Part shown: positions 1-7,915 of the stretch, piece after piece
How the letters are laid out: every line of letters starts with the position of its first letter
How positions within the stretch are numbered: the stretch's first letter is position 1
From: Halobacillus ihumii
GTDB taxonomy: Bacteria; Bacillota; Bacilli; Bacillales; Halobacillaceae
Assembly (NCBI RefSeq): GCF_902726645.1
Contig: NZ_CACVAO010000001.1
Coordinates: 1,364,001 to 1,428,000, forward strand
DNA length: 64,000 nucleotides
Reading direction: 5' to 3'
Notes under the pieces: model-generated
The model's database searches: none
What the model was told of the DNA's origin: nothing
Seen by the model: only the letters and a program-made list of their open reading frames with translations
Made by a program: the position numbers and the translations under genes

Positions 1-94
1 CCAAAATGTTTTTATTGTTGTTATACAATGCGCGAAACATTATAAAATCAGCCTTATTGGCGGTTATAAAAAAAATTTAAATTTTTCCAATATA

Positions 95-137
95 TTGACA
101 GCGTTTTCACTAACCGATATCTTGTATGTGACGGTTA
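95..137 (+). promoter_or_regulatory. paaK promoter with overlapping inverted-repeat operator
   Basis: A consensus -35 TTGACA lies at 95-100, followed by a 17-nt spacer and a -10-like TATCTT at 118-123. An inverted repeat, TAACCG at 111-116 and CGGTTA at 132-137, spans the -10 element, so a bound dimer would block RNA polymerase. The PaaX-family repressor encoded at 1775 is the natural candidate ligand-responsive regulator. That link is inferred from proximity and not from a known site match. Confidence 0.6.
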
Positions 138-180
138 TTAAATATCCCGTATATTTTATATCATAGGAGGAGATCATATC

Positions 181-1515
181 ATGTCCACTTTTTCGGAAAG
201 AGAACATTGGAGTCGCTCAACAATGAAAGACTTTCAATGGGAAGGTTTGAAAAAGACAGTTGAACGCGTGTATAACCATGTCCCGTTTTATCGAGAATCT
301 TTTCACCAATCCAATATCACCCCTGACGATATTCAGTCATGGGAGGATGTCCAGCAGCTTCCCTTTACGAAGAAACACCACTTGCGTGAGAATTATCCTT
401 TTAACTTATTGGCCACTCCTATGGAGGAAGTTGTCCGAATCCATGCCTCATCTGGTACAAGCGGGAAGCCTACGGTCGTGGCCTACTCAAGAAATGATAT
501 GGATCATTGGGGAGAAATTGTAGCCCGCGCTATTTACATGGCGGGAGGGCGTAAGGGAGACGTGCTTCACAACGCTTACGGGTATGGTTTATTTACGGGC
601 GGATTAGGGTTGCATGTGGGCTCCGAGCATTTAGGCTGCGCTACTGTGCCGATTTCAGGCGGAAATACATCAAAGCAAATCACACTTATTCAAGACTTTA
701 AACCTCGTGTCATTTGTTCGACTCCTTCTTATTTGTTGAACATAGGAGAAACGATGAAGAATATGGGCATTGACCCAGCATCCACCTCTTTAAAATATGC
801 TATACTTGGCGCCGAACCCTGGTCAGAACAAATGAGAAAGACGATTGAGAACATGTTTGATTTAAAAGCATCAGACATATACGGCTTAAGCGAAGTGATG
901 GGGCCAGGAGTAGCAATGGAATGCGTGGAATGTCAAGATGGTCTTCATATTGCGGACGATCACTTCCTCGTTGAAGTGATTAACCCTGATACACTCGAAC
1001 CTGTACCCGACGGCGAGGACGGAGAACTCGTTTTCACAAGTCTTACTAAGGAAGCACTGCCGATTATTCGTTATCGAACAGGTGATATATCTTCGATTAC
1101 TCGGGAAAAATGCGCGTGTGGACGAACGACGACGAAGATGAGCCGGATCAAGGGGCGAATAGATGACATGCTCATTATCCGCGGCGTCAATGTCTTTCCT
1201 TCCGAAATCGAGCGTTACATTTGCGGCATGGATGAATTGGTCCCACATTATCAAATACACCTTCACAAAAAAGGCGTCATGGACCACGTTGAATTACACG
1301 TGGAAGTTTGCGAAGAATTCTTTGCATCGTTGCCGGCACAGGACTTAAACGAAGCAAGCGCCCGCGAACTCGTCAAAAAGATCCAGAAGATCTTGAAGAT
1401 GGAAGCTCTCGTCTCCATGGAAGTGACGTTAAAAGAACCCAAAACCATTCCGCGATCTGAAGGAAAAGCCAAACGCATTTTCGATTCTCGCTCTTCCCTG
1501 TCTGCTTCCCTATAA
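181..1515 (+). CDS. paaK: Phenylacetate-CoA ligase
   Basis: This 444-residue cytosolic adenylate-forming ligase is predicted to activate phenylacetate (or a close aryl-acetate) to its CoA thioester using ATP, the first step of the paa pathway. The AMP-binding P-loop HASSGTSGKPT is at residues 88-98, a GLSEVMGPG adenylation motif lies near 240, and the C-terminal AMP-binding_C domain carries GRIDDMLIIRGVNVFPSEIE, typical of PaaK. Length fits the family (about 430-440). An AGGAGGAG ribosome binding site lies 8 nt before the ATG. A strong terminator follows, so it appears to be transcribed alone. The monooxygenase genes paaABCDE are not in this window and may lie upstream. Other aryl-CoA ligases such as benzoate-CoA ligase are less likely. 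Confidence 0.93.
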   Translation: MSTFSEREHWSRSTMKDFQWEGLKKTVERVYNHVPFYRESFHQSNITPDDIQSWEDVQQLPFTKKHHLRENYPFNLLATPMEEVVRIHASSGTSGKPTVVAYSRNDMDHWGEIVARAIYMAGGRKGDVLHNAYGYGLFTGGLGLHVGSEHLGCATVPISGGNTSKQITLIQDFKPRVICSTPSYLLNIGETMKNMGIDPASTSLKYAILGAEPWSEQMRKTIENMFDLKASDIYGLSEVMGPGVAMECVECQDGLHIADDHFLVEVINPDTLEPVPDGEDGELVFTSLTKEALPIIRYRTGDISSITREKCACGRTTTKMSRIKGRIDDMLIIRGVNVFPSEIERYICGMDELVPHYQIHLHKKGVMDHVELHVEVCEEFFASLPAQDLNEASARELVKKIQKILKMEALVSMEVTLKEPKTIPRSEGKAKRIFDSRSSLSASL

Positions 1516-1538
1516 AATGGCTATAACTACTATGTTAT

Positions 1539-1575
1539 ACAAAGCGAAAGGACCCTTCGCTTTGTATTTTTTTGT
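1539..1575 (+). terminator. Rho-independent terminator after paaK
   Basis: A long GC-containing stem, ACAAAGCGAAAGG paired with CCTTCGCTTTGT, is followed by a run of seven T residues about 25 nt after the paaK stop codon. Confidence 0.85.
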
Positions 1576-1774
1576 ATCCAGAAAAAATAGTATGACGCTT
1601 TTTCATTTTGTAGTAGAATACCTATTAGAGGATTTATCACGATAACGTAACGTTTCATTGCTTTTATTAAAATGGAAAAGCAAATTAGGTTCTTACGATT
1701 ATTTAAAGTGATAAGCGAGCATGATAGCATAATATACAAGCTATAAACCACGGAGGAAAAGGAAAGGACAGCTG

Positions 1775-2626
1775 ATGGAAAAACTATTTAACACACGTTC
1801 AATGATTTTTACATTATACGGAGATTACATTAGTCAATACGGAAATGTCATATGGATTGGCAGTTTAATTCGATTACTGAAAGAGTTCGGTCACAACGAA
1901 CAGTCCGTCCGGGCAGCGATATCCCGTATGAGCAAACAAGGCTGGGTACAGTCTGAAAAGCAAGGAAACAAAAGCTATTATTACTTAACAGACCGCGGAA
2001 AAAAACGAATGGATGAAGCCGCGAATCGAATTTATCAAATCAACCCTCCTTCCTGGGACGGAGAGTGGCGGTTATTGCTCTATACGATCCCTGAAGACAA
2101 ACGCCACTTAAGAGATGAATTAAGAAGGGAATTAGTTTGGAGCGGTTTCGGCCTTTTATCAAACAGCTGCTGGATCACGCCAAACCCGCTAGAAGAGCAA
2201 GTTAACAACTTAATTGCCAAATACGAAATCGATTCCTATGTCAATTTCTTTCGTGCGAAATATGAGGGAATGAACGAGAACAAAGACCTGGTCGATCAAT
2301 GCTGGGACTTGGAAGAAGTGAATGAGCGTTACTCGGAGTTTATCCAAACATATAGCCAGAAATATATAATCGATAAGAATAAGATTGAAAAAGGAGATTT
2401 AAGCGACGGAAGCTGTTTCGTAGAGAGAACGATGTTAGTCCATCAATACAGGAAGTTTTTGTTCATCGACCCCAGCCTTCCTCAAGAGCTATTACCTGAG
2501 GATTGGTTAGGAGATTCAGCGGCTTCTCTTTTTAGGGATTATTATCAAATGTTAAGGGAACCTGCGACGCGCTTTTTTGAATCTGTATTTGAACCGGGTG
2601 AACCGCTTGATATAAAAGAATCCTGA
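1775..2626 (+). CDS. paaX: PaaX-family transcriptional repressor
   Basis: The 283-residue protein has the PaaX layout: an N-terminal winged helix (residues 1-80, including HNEQSVRAAISRMSKQGW), a central domain starting near SWDGEWRLLLYTIPE, and a C-terminal PaaX_C region. PaaX proteins repress phenylacetate catabolic genes and are released by phenylacetyl-CoA, the product of PaaK. The ATG at 1775 follows a purine-rich GGAGGAAAAGGAAAGGA stretch. The gene lies alone between two terminators. A TAACGTAACGTTT motif at 1643-1655 upstream resembles the AACGTT repeats in front of the 5139 operon and may be an autoregulatory site (inference). Confidence 0.88.
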   Translation: MEKLFNTRSMIFTLYGDYISQYGNVIWIGSLIRLLKEFGHNEQSVRAAISRMSKQGWVQSEKQGNKSYYYLTDRGKKRMDEAANRIYQINPPSWDGEWRLLLYTIPEDKRHLRDELRRELVWSGFGLLSNSCWITPNPLEEQVNNLIAKYEIDSYVNFFRAKYEGMNENKDLVDQCWDLEEVNERYSEFIQTYSQKYIIDKNKIEKGDLSDGSCFVERTMLVHQYRKFLFIDPSLPQELLPEDWLGDSAASLFRDYYQMLREPATRFFESVFEPGEPLDIKES

Positions 2627-2642
2627 CTATGCATTAATCTAA

Positions 2643-2690
2643 GTAGTTCGGTTTTGGAGTACACTCACTCTAGAACCGAACTGCTTTTTT
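2643..2690 (+). terminator. Rho-independent terminator after paaX
   Basis: The arms AGTTCGGTTTT and GAACCGAACT form a stem around a short loop, followed by six T residues, 17 nt after the paaX stop codon. Confidence 0.85.
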
Positions 2691-2725
2691 GTTATAGGCT
2701 CCCGGAAATATTACATCTACCGGCT

Positions 2726-2866
2726 CTATGAACTCGCAGTTAACATACACTCCGCTTTCCACGGGCACGGCCTCAGATTCCTCAGAAAGCAAAGACCGCT
2801 TTCCTGCGGGATCTTCGACTCGCGCTGTTCCCGTAGGAGTCTTCGTGTATGTCAACTGCTGGTATG
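2726..2866. repeat. Large structured intergenic element with nested inverted repeats
   Basis: Outer arms GCAGTTAACATACAC (near 2731) and GTGTATGTCAACTGC (near 2847) pair over about 130 bp. Inside is a second stem, CCTGCGGGA near 2812 against TCCCGTAGG near 2830, enclosing a CTTCGACTCGCGCTG segment. An open frame crosses it on the minus strand, but its composition and the symmetric structure point to an intergenic element and not a gene. From memory, similar elements recur in Bacillaceae genomes. No second copy was found in this window. Confidence 0.5.
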
Positions 2867-3083
2867 AGTGATTTAAGATCATTTTTTCGAAATCAATCAA
2901 TATCACTCCCCTTCTGATTTTTGCTATGTGTCTATTAAAAACTTTAGTTTATACGCAGTTGCTATCAAGTGTATCCCGTCAGAACTAAGAAGAGAAGGTT
3001 GCTCTCTAGCTAACATCAGCTGCAAAGAATAATCTCTTTCGATTACCCGGTTTACCGTGGAGTAAATATACGAGAGAGTAAAA

Positions 3084-3120
3084 TAGCTTGTAGACAAACC
3101 CCGGGTTTGTCTACAAGCTA
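3084..3120. terminator. Perfect 18-bp inverted repeat (hairpin)
   Basis: The two 18-nt arms (3084-3101 and 3103-3120) are exact reverse complements, separated by a single base. It sits 11 nt beyond the stop codon of the minus-strand gene ending at 3131, and on that strand it runs into ATTTTACTCT. It most likely acts as that gene's terminator, but its perfection and near-zero loop are unusual. Confidence 0.6.
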
Positions 3121-3130
3121 GAAACAAAAC

Positions 3131-3661
3131 TTATCCAAACACTTTCTCAAGCACCTCTACCTTTTGAAATTCCTGCCCTTTCTGAACATATGTCTGGATC
3201 GTCTCCTCAATCATTTCCATGTCTTTATCCGTCAGTTCCCTCACTACTTTTCCAGGCGACCCCAGCACAAGAGAACGAGGAGGAATCACTTTTCCTGAAG
3301 GAACAAGACTATTTGCACCTACAATCGAATACTCTCCGATCTCAGCCCCATCTAATACAGTCGCCCCCATGCCTACCAATGATCCTTTTCTCAATGTGCA
3401 GCCATGGACTATCGCATTATGTCCAACCGACACTTCATCTTCAAGTGTTAATGGAAAATCCTCGTAAAGATGACACATCGAATTTTCCTGAATATTGCAG
3501 CGCTCGCCAATTCGAATCGGCCCTTCATCCCCTCTTAAGACAACATGAAACCAAATACTTGATTGAGCTCCAATCTCGACATCCCCAATCACTTTAGACC
3601 CATCTGCAACAAAAGCGGTCTCGTGAATTTGCGGAGAAAAGTCCTTATAACGATAAATCAT
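3131..3661 (-). CDS. Gamma-carbonic anhydrase family hexapeptide protein (PaaY/YrdA-like)
   Basis: The 176-residue left-handed beta-helix protein is built from hexapeptide repeats such as VGHNAIVHGCTLRKGSLVGMGATVLDG, cut here into shorter motifs IGDVEIGA, VGHNAIVH and IGEYSIVGA. The zinc-ligand histidines of the family are visible in MCHLYED and GHNAIVHG. Its place beside paaK and paaX suggests the PaaY role, a thioesterase-like housekeeping enzyme of phenylacetate breakdown. General YtoA/YrdA homologues with unknown function are equally common in Bacillaceae. It is divergently transcribed from the flavoprotein gene at 3730 across a 68-bp gap. Confidence 0.85.
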   Translation of the reverse strand: MIYRYKDFSPQIHETAFVADGSKVIGDVEIGAQSSIWFHVVLRGDEGPIRIGERCNIQENSMCHLYEDFPLTLEDEVSVGHNAIVHGCTLRKGSLVGMGATVLDGAEIGEYSIVGANSLVPSGKVIPPRSLVLGSPGKVVRELTDKDMEMIEETIQTYVQKGQEFQKVEVLEKVFG

Positions 3662-3729
3662 GTGTACTCCTCCTATCCCTTCATGTTATACTTTTTAATA
3701 TAACACATTTTTAACGGAGGTGCATTATT

Positions 3730-4689
3730 ATGAATGATATAACGAAAATACTGAACGTGGACCTTCCTTTTATTCAGGGAGGAATGGGGAATATTAGTCA
3801 TGCCTCTCTGGCCGTCGCTGTCTCTGAAGCCGGCGGGTTAGGCACGATTGGTGCTGGCACATTAGCTCCTGAAAAAGTTGAGCAGATGATCTTGGACATC
3901 CGCCGCGAAACGTCAAAGCCATTTGCCGTCAACATCCCTCTCGCCGTCCAGCCTTACGTCAAAGACATTCTCTCTCTGATCAAAAAACATCAAGTACCTG
4001 TAGTCGCTTTATCCGCAGGCAACCCTGCCCCCTATATTGAGCCGTTGAGGGCTGAAAACGTTGTCGTCATGTGTGTCGTCGCGAATGAAAAGCAAGCCCG
4101 AAAAGCCGAAGCGGCAGGAGCCGACATCGTGATAGCGGAAGGGTATGAAGCAGCAGGTATTAATGCAAAAGAAGAACTCACCACGTTCACATTACTCCCG
4201 AAAGTCACTGCATCCGTTAATATTCCCGTCGTAGCCGCCGGCGGCATCGGTGATGGACGCGGAGTGCTGGCCGCACTGAGTTTAGGCGCACAAGGCGTCC
4301 AATTAGGCACACGGCTCATCGCAACCAAAGATGCCCAGGTACATCCAGCTTATAAGGAAGCCTTATGCTCGGCCGGGTCTGATGGAACCATGATCGTCGG
4401 GCGACCTTATCAGCAAGTACGAAGAATATTAAAAACACCTTATGGCCAGCACTTACTTGATTCCGAAAAAGAAAAAATACCTCTTGAATCTTACTTAGAA
4501 AAGACCGACGAGTCCCGTCATATCCTGGGCGCAATCGAAGGCAAACTAAACGAAGGTCACGTCAATGCAGGACAAATATCTGCGATGATTGAGGACATCC
4601 CAACTGTCCAGGAACTTTTCACAAGAATGATCCAGGAAGCACAAAGCAAATTAAAAGATATTTCATTACCTGCCCACAGCCAGAAATAA
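3730..4689 (+). CDS. Nitronate monooxygenase / enoyl-ACP reductase II-like flavoprotein
   Basis: The 319-residue protein is an FMN-binding TIM barrel of the 2-nitropropane dioxygenase/FabK family: it begins with LPFIQGGMGNISHASLA, has GGLGTIGAGTL, VVAAGGIGDGRG and GAQGVQLGTRL, the usual phosphate-binding elements. The segment that normally reads EGxEAGGHxG, carrying the family's catalytic histidine, here reads EGYEAAGINAKEE and lacks histidine. The exact substrate is therefore open. Position within the phenylacetate block suggests a flavin reductase or oxidase role in aromatic acid breakdown (inference). A GGAGGTG ribosome binding site precedes the ATG, and a good terminator follows. Confidence 0.8.
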   Translation: MNDITKILNVDLPFIQGGMGNISHASLAVAVSEAGGLGTIGAGTLAPEKVEQMILDIRRETSKPFAVNIPLAVQPYVKDILSLIKKHQVPVVALSAGNPAPYIEPLRAENVVVMCVVANEKQARKAEAAGADIVIAEGYEAAGINAKEELTTFTLLPKVTASVNIPVVAAGGIGDGRGVLAALSLGAQGVQLGTRLIATKDAQVHPAYKEALCSAGSDGTMIVGRPYQQVRRILKTPYGQHLLDSEKEKIPLESYLEKTDESRHILGAIEGKLNEGHVNAGQISAMIEDIPTVQELFTRMIQEAQSKLKDISLPAHSQK

Positions 4690-4690
4690 A

Positions 4691-4728
4691 GTAAAGCGGA
4701 TACCGAAAAGGTATTCGCTTCTTTTTTT
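4691..4728 (+). terminator. Rho-independent terminator after the flavoprotein gene
   Basis: The stem AAGCGGATACC / GGTATTCGCTT encloses a GAAAA loop and is followed by CTTTTTTT, immediately after the stop codon. Confidence 0.88.
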
Positions 4729-4792
4729 GCCACCTTTCTTCCACCTCAGGTCATCCATTCATTTCCATTTTCATAGGGAGAGGCGGTTTGTA

Positions 4793-4917
4793 TTGCTCCC
4801 TAATGCGGACTGATAACGCCCTAACTCCCAATAATAGCGCCCTATCTCAAAATATAACTCCCTAATGCAATGGCATAACGACTTAACGAACAAGTATACC
4901 GCCCTAACTAAAAACCT
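4793..4917. repeat. Degenerate 21-bp intergenic tandem array, family A
   Basis: Six units starting near 4793, 4814, 4835, 4855, 4876 and 4897 share the core CGCCCTAACTC or CTCCCTAATGC. Spacings are 21, 21, 20, 21 and 21 bp. It lies in a 440-bp gap with no credible gene, between a terminator and the promoter of the 5139 operon. Confidence 0.7.
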
Positions 4918-5044
4918 CACTGTTTACGGTCTGTCTGGAGTAGTATTGGCAGCTGCTCCCCTGCTCATCGGCGAGACTTCAATATTTCGCTAAAAACTTC
5001 CACCCCCTCCACCTTACTTTTTTCAAAAATGATGATGCTTCATG

Positions 5045-5112
5045 TTGACAGCTTAACAGAAATTACGTATCCTTCTATATAACAAAATATAAATAAACGT
5101 TTAAATAACGTT
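5045..5112 (+). promoter_or_regulatory. Promoter and AACGTT repeats before the reductase-thioesterase operon
   Basis: TTGACA at 5045-5050 and TATCCT at 5068-5073 are separated by 17 nt. Downstream, two palindromic AACGTT hexamers at 5096-5101 and 5107-5112 are spaced 11 bp, one helical turn, and could hold a repressor acting as a roadblock. The regulator is not identified; PaaX is a reasonable guess. Confidence 0.5.
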
Positions 5113-5138
5113 ATATTAATTTATAAGGAGAGATGAGA

Positions 5139-6146
5139 ATGACGTCTGAAGAAAAGACTTACGATATTACCATTATTGGAGCAGGTCCGGTTGGTCTTTT
5201 TACAGCTTTTTATGCAGGCATGAGAAAAGCATCCGTCAACGTGATTGATAGTTTACCTGGAGTCGGCGGCCAGCTGTCCGCTTTGTATCCTGACAAATAT
5301 ATTTACGATGTGGGCGGCTTTCCGAAAATTAAAGCACAGGAACTGGTCGATCAATTACATGAGCAAGCACAAACTTTTTCACCAACTTGGAGCCTGGAAC
5401 AATCGGTTGAAAACGTGATCCGTTTAGAAGACGGCACGTTTAAACTAGAGACTTCAACGGACACCCACTACTCACGAAGTATTATCATTACGGCAGGAGC
5501 CGGTGCTTTTCAGCCTAGAAAACTAAAGGTAGAACGAGCAGACAGCTACGAAAACAACTGTCTTCATTACGCGGTCAAAGACTTGCATCAATTCAAGGAT
5601 CGGCGGGTTGTCGTCTGCGGTGGCGGGGATTCAGCAGTAGATTGGTCGCTAGCTCTGGAACCAATCGCCAAGGAAGTCACCCTGATTCACCGACGTCCCT
5701 CCTTCCGTGCTCATGAACACAGCCTCTCTCTGCTTGAACAGTCGAAGGTTGACATGAAGACCCCTTTTGAAGTGAGCAGATTAATCGGAAGAGATGACAA
5801 ACTCGAACAAGTGTTAATTCAAGAGGTAAAAGGAGATACAACTCATTTACTTGATGTGGAGGACCTTATCGTAAACTTTGGCTTCGTCACGTCCCTCGGT
5901 CCTGTAAAAACGTGGGGACTGGATGTCCAAAAAAACGCCATCCAAGTCAACTCAAGAATGGAGACGAATATCCCAGGTATATTTGCAGCCGGAGATGTTT
6001 GCACATACGAAGGCAAAGCAAAGTTAATCGCAACTGGATTTGGCGAAGCCCCGATTGCGGTCAATCACGCAAAATTATTAGTCGATCCGAAAGCAAGACT
6101 TCATGCAGGACACAGCACAAGTATTTTTGCAGCTTCCGCCAAATAA
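5139..6146 (+). CDS. Ferredoxin-NADP(+) reductase, thioredoxin-reductase type (YumC-like)
   Basis: This 335-residue flavoprotein should move electrons between NADPH and ferredoxin or flavodoxin. It carries the FAD motif [14 protein letters not shown] near residues 15-28, the NADPH motif [16 protein letters not shown] near 155-170 and a C-terminal FAD motif [13 protein letters not shown]. It lacks the CxxC pair of thioredoxin reductase, matching the YumC class. The second ATG at 5139 is preferred over 5133 because AAGGAG (5125-5130) is then 8 nt away. It is the first gene of an operon with a crotonase and two hotdog thioesterases, so it may be a dedicated reductase for the ring-epoxidising monooxygenase. 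That role is inference. Confidence 0.88.
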   Translation: MTSEEKTYDITIIGAGPVGLFTAFYAGMRKASVNVIDSLPGVGGQLSALYPDKYIYDVGGFPKIKAQELVDQLHEQAQTFSPTWSLEQSVENVIRLEDGTFKLETSTDTHYSRSIIITAGAGAFQPRKLKVERADSYENNCLHYAVKDLHQFKDRRVVVCGGGDSAVDWSLALEPIAKEVTLIHRRPSFRAHEHSLSLLEQSKVDMKTPFEVSRLIGRDDKLEQVLIQEVKGDTTHLLDVEDLIVNFGFVTSLGPVKTWGLDVQKNAIQVNSRMETNIPGIFAAGDVCTYEGKAKLIATGFGEAPIAVNHAKLLVDPKARLHAGHSTSIFAASAK

Positions 6147-6191
6147 TTTTTATCAAAAACGACTGAAACCTATTCACAGGAGGACAAACAG

Positions 6192-6968
6192 ATGAGCAAA
6201 GTTGATACAGAGTTGACAGGATCTATTGCCACCATCATGTTAAACCGCCCAGAACGATTGAATTGCTTTGATTTTGACACACTCCAACAATTAGAGGACA
6301 CCCTGCAGAATCTTCAATCAGATCGCGAAATCCGGGCGATTATGTTTACCGGCGCAGGTGAAAAAGCCTTTAGCGCAGGGGCTGATTTGAAGGAACGACA
6401 AACCTTGAATGAGAAGGAAGTAAGACGAAATGTTAATAAAATTAGATATGTGTTCAACCTCATTGAAGAAATGCCTCAACCGACGATCGCCGCTATTAAT
6501 GGCTATGCTTTAGGCGGCGGCTTCGAACTCGCTTTAGCTTGTGACTTTCGTTTAGCCATTCCTGAAGCAAAAATGGGGTTAACTGAAGTGAGCTGGGCGA
6601 TTATTCCGGGTGCCGGCGGAACGCAGCGACTTACGAATTTAATTGGTCCCTCCTATACTAAGGAGTTGATTCTGACTGCCCGGAAAATCGAGGCGAATGC
6701 AGCTAAGGAGTTAGGAATCCTTAATGCGGTCGTGTCAAAAGAGGAATTGCTTATCGAAGCCGCTTCCCTGGCCAATGAAATATCTGCGAATGGACCACTG
6801 GCTGTGACTCAGGCTAAATACGCGATTAACCAGGCAGCTAATGTTGATATTCATACAGGGTTAGCGATCGAAGCTAAAGCTTATGAAGTGATTATTCCTA
6901 CTGAAGACCGAGTGGAAGCCTTACATGCTTTTAATGAAAAACGGCCAGCCAATTTTAAAGGGAAATAA
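6192..6968 (+). CDS. Enoyl-CoA hydratase (crotonase family)
   Basis: The 258-residue crotonase is predicted to hydrate an enoyl-CoA intermediate of the adjacent aromatic acid or beta-oxidation pathway. The oxyanion-hole sequences FSAGADLKE (60-68) and NGYALGGG (103-110) are present, and both catalytic glutamates are visible: E112 in GGFELA and E132 in GLTEVSW, followed by PGAGGTQRL. It therefore looks fully active. PaaF/PaaG, YngF and other short-chain hydratases are hard to separate by sequence reading alone. It starts 45 nt after the reductase gene, with AGGAGGAC as ribosome binding site. Confidence 0.88.
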   Translation: MSKVDTELTGSIATIMLNRPERLNCFDFDTLQQLEDTLQNLQSDREIRAIMFTGAGEKAFSAGADLKERQTLNEKEVRRNVNKIRYVFNLIEEMPQPTIAAINGYALGGGFELALACDFRLAIPEAKMGLTEVSWAIIPGAGGTQRLTNLIGPSYTKELILTARKIEANAAKELGILNAVVSKEELLIEAASLANEISANGPLAVTQAKYAINQAANVDIHTGLAIEAKAYEVIIPTEDRVEALHAFNEKRPANFKGK

Positions 6969-6992
6969 TTTAATTTGGAAGGAGAATGAGTC

Positions 6993-7385
6993 ATGAAGAC
7001 TGGACTTCAGGTCGGTGATACGGCGGTCATCCAGACAGAAGTAACCCCTGACATGTTTGCACAATTTGATGGAGAAGTCGTCCACCCCGCCTACTCTACC
7101 GCAACAATGGTCTATCACATGGAATGGGCATCCAGAAAACTTATCCTTCCCTATCTGACTTCTGAAGAAGAAGGGATGGGAGCTTCCGTCCAAGTCAAGC
7201 ATCTGGCTCCTTCTTGCGAGGGCGAGCAAATCACAGTGACCGCGACCATAACTGAGATCCGCCCGAAATCTATTTTGACTCACGTCAGCGTAACTAATGA
7301 ACAGCGGCAAGTTGGAGAAGGCCACGTCAAACAAGCCATTTTGTTAAAAGAATACATTAGCAAGCAACTCACCGCCAAACAGTAA
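6993..7385 (+). CDS. FlK-like hotdog thioesterase
   Basis: The 130-residue hotdog protein resembles fluoroacetyl-CoA thioesterase FlK: KTGLQVGD at the start, HMEWASRKLILPYL in the central helix and GASVQVKHLAPSCEG in the next strand. Residues T36, E44 and H70 align with the Thr/Glu/His catalytic triad described for FlK. It probably hydrolyses a small or dead-end acyl-CoA to free CoA. True fluoroacetyl-CoA specificity cannot be claimed because most Bacillaceae members of the family are uncharacterised. The gene is 24 nt from the crotonase and 25 nt from PaaI, so they share a transcript. Confidence 0.75.
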   Translation: MKTGLQVGDTAVIQTEVTPDMFAQFDGEVVHPAYSTATMVYHMEWASRKLILPYLTSEEEGMGASVQVKHLAPSCEGEQITVTATITEIRPKSILTHVSVTNEQRQVGEGHVKQAILLKEYISKQLTAKQ

Positions 7386-7410
7386 GCTCACTAACGAGGG
7401 AGGAACTGTC

Positions 7411-7860
7411 TTGAAATCTGTAATCAATGAAAGCGAGCTACACCATCGCTACAAAACCGAAATCGTTGCAACAATGGAGAACGAACCTTACGCTCAATTT
7501 CTAGGAATTAGATTAGTAGATATCGAGGAAGGAACGGCTCTGGCCGAACTGGATATCCAGGACCACATGCTAAACGCACACGAAACCGTTCATGGAGCCA
7601 TTACATTCGCTATTGCGGATTATGTCTTTGCAGCAGCCTCCAACTCTTACGGAAAAACGGCTGTCGGCATATCTACTACCATGAACTATATGGCCGCCGG
7701 AGAAAAAGGAGCACAACTCCGCGCAACAGCTATTGAGGAAAAGAAAAATCATAGAATGGCCTGGTATAAAGTAAACGTCGAAAGTGACGGTGTGTTAATC
7801 GCTACAATGGAAGCGGTAGCTTACCGTAAAAATCATTATTTTGTTCCTGTAGAAGAATAA
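7411..7860 (+). CDS. paaI: PaaI-family acyl-CoA thioesterase
   Basis: The 149-residue hotdog thioesterase has the PaaI signature HGAITFAIADYVFAAASNSYG, whose AD pair places the catalytic aspartate of PaaI. In phenylacetate degradation PaaI rescues CoA from ring-hydroxylated phenylacetyl-CoA intermediates that stall. The start is a TTG at 7411, justified by GGGAGGAAC 8 nt upstream and by the lack of a better in-frame ATG. It is the last gene of the operon and is followed by a hairpin. Confidence 0.85.
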   Translation: MKSVINESELHHRYKTEIVATMENEPYAQFLGIRLVDIEEGTALAELDIQDHMLNAHETVHGAITFAIADYVFAAASNSYGKTAVGISTTMNYMAAGEKGAQLRATAIEEKKNHRMAWYKVNVESDGVLIATMEAVAYRKNHYFVPVEE

Positions 7861-7864
7861 GAGC

Positions 7865-7912
7865 ATGCAGATGGGCGCCATCTATTGGAAGTAGATGAGT
7901 GCCCTTCTGCAT
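7865..7912 (+). terminator. Hairpin after the paaI operon
   Basis: ATGCAG at 7865-7870 pairs with CTGCAT at 7907-7912, and inner arms GGGC...ATCTA / TAGAT...GCCC extend the stem. There is no strong T-tract, so termination may be partial. Confidence 0.55.
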
Positions 7913-7915
7913 TGG

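Noticed and set aside
2670..2906. 78-codon minus-strand frame
   Set aside because: It covers the nested inverted-repeat element and has repeat-like composition with no recognisable protein.
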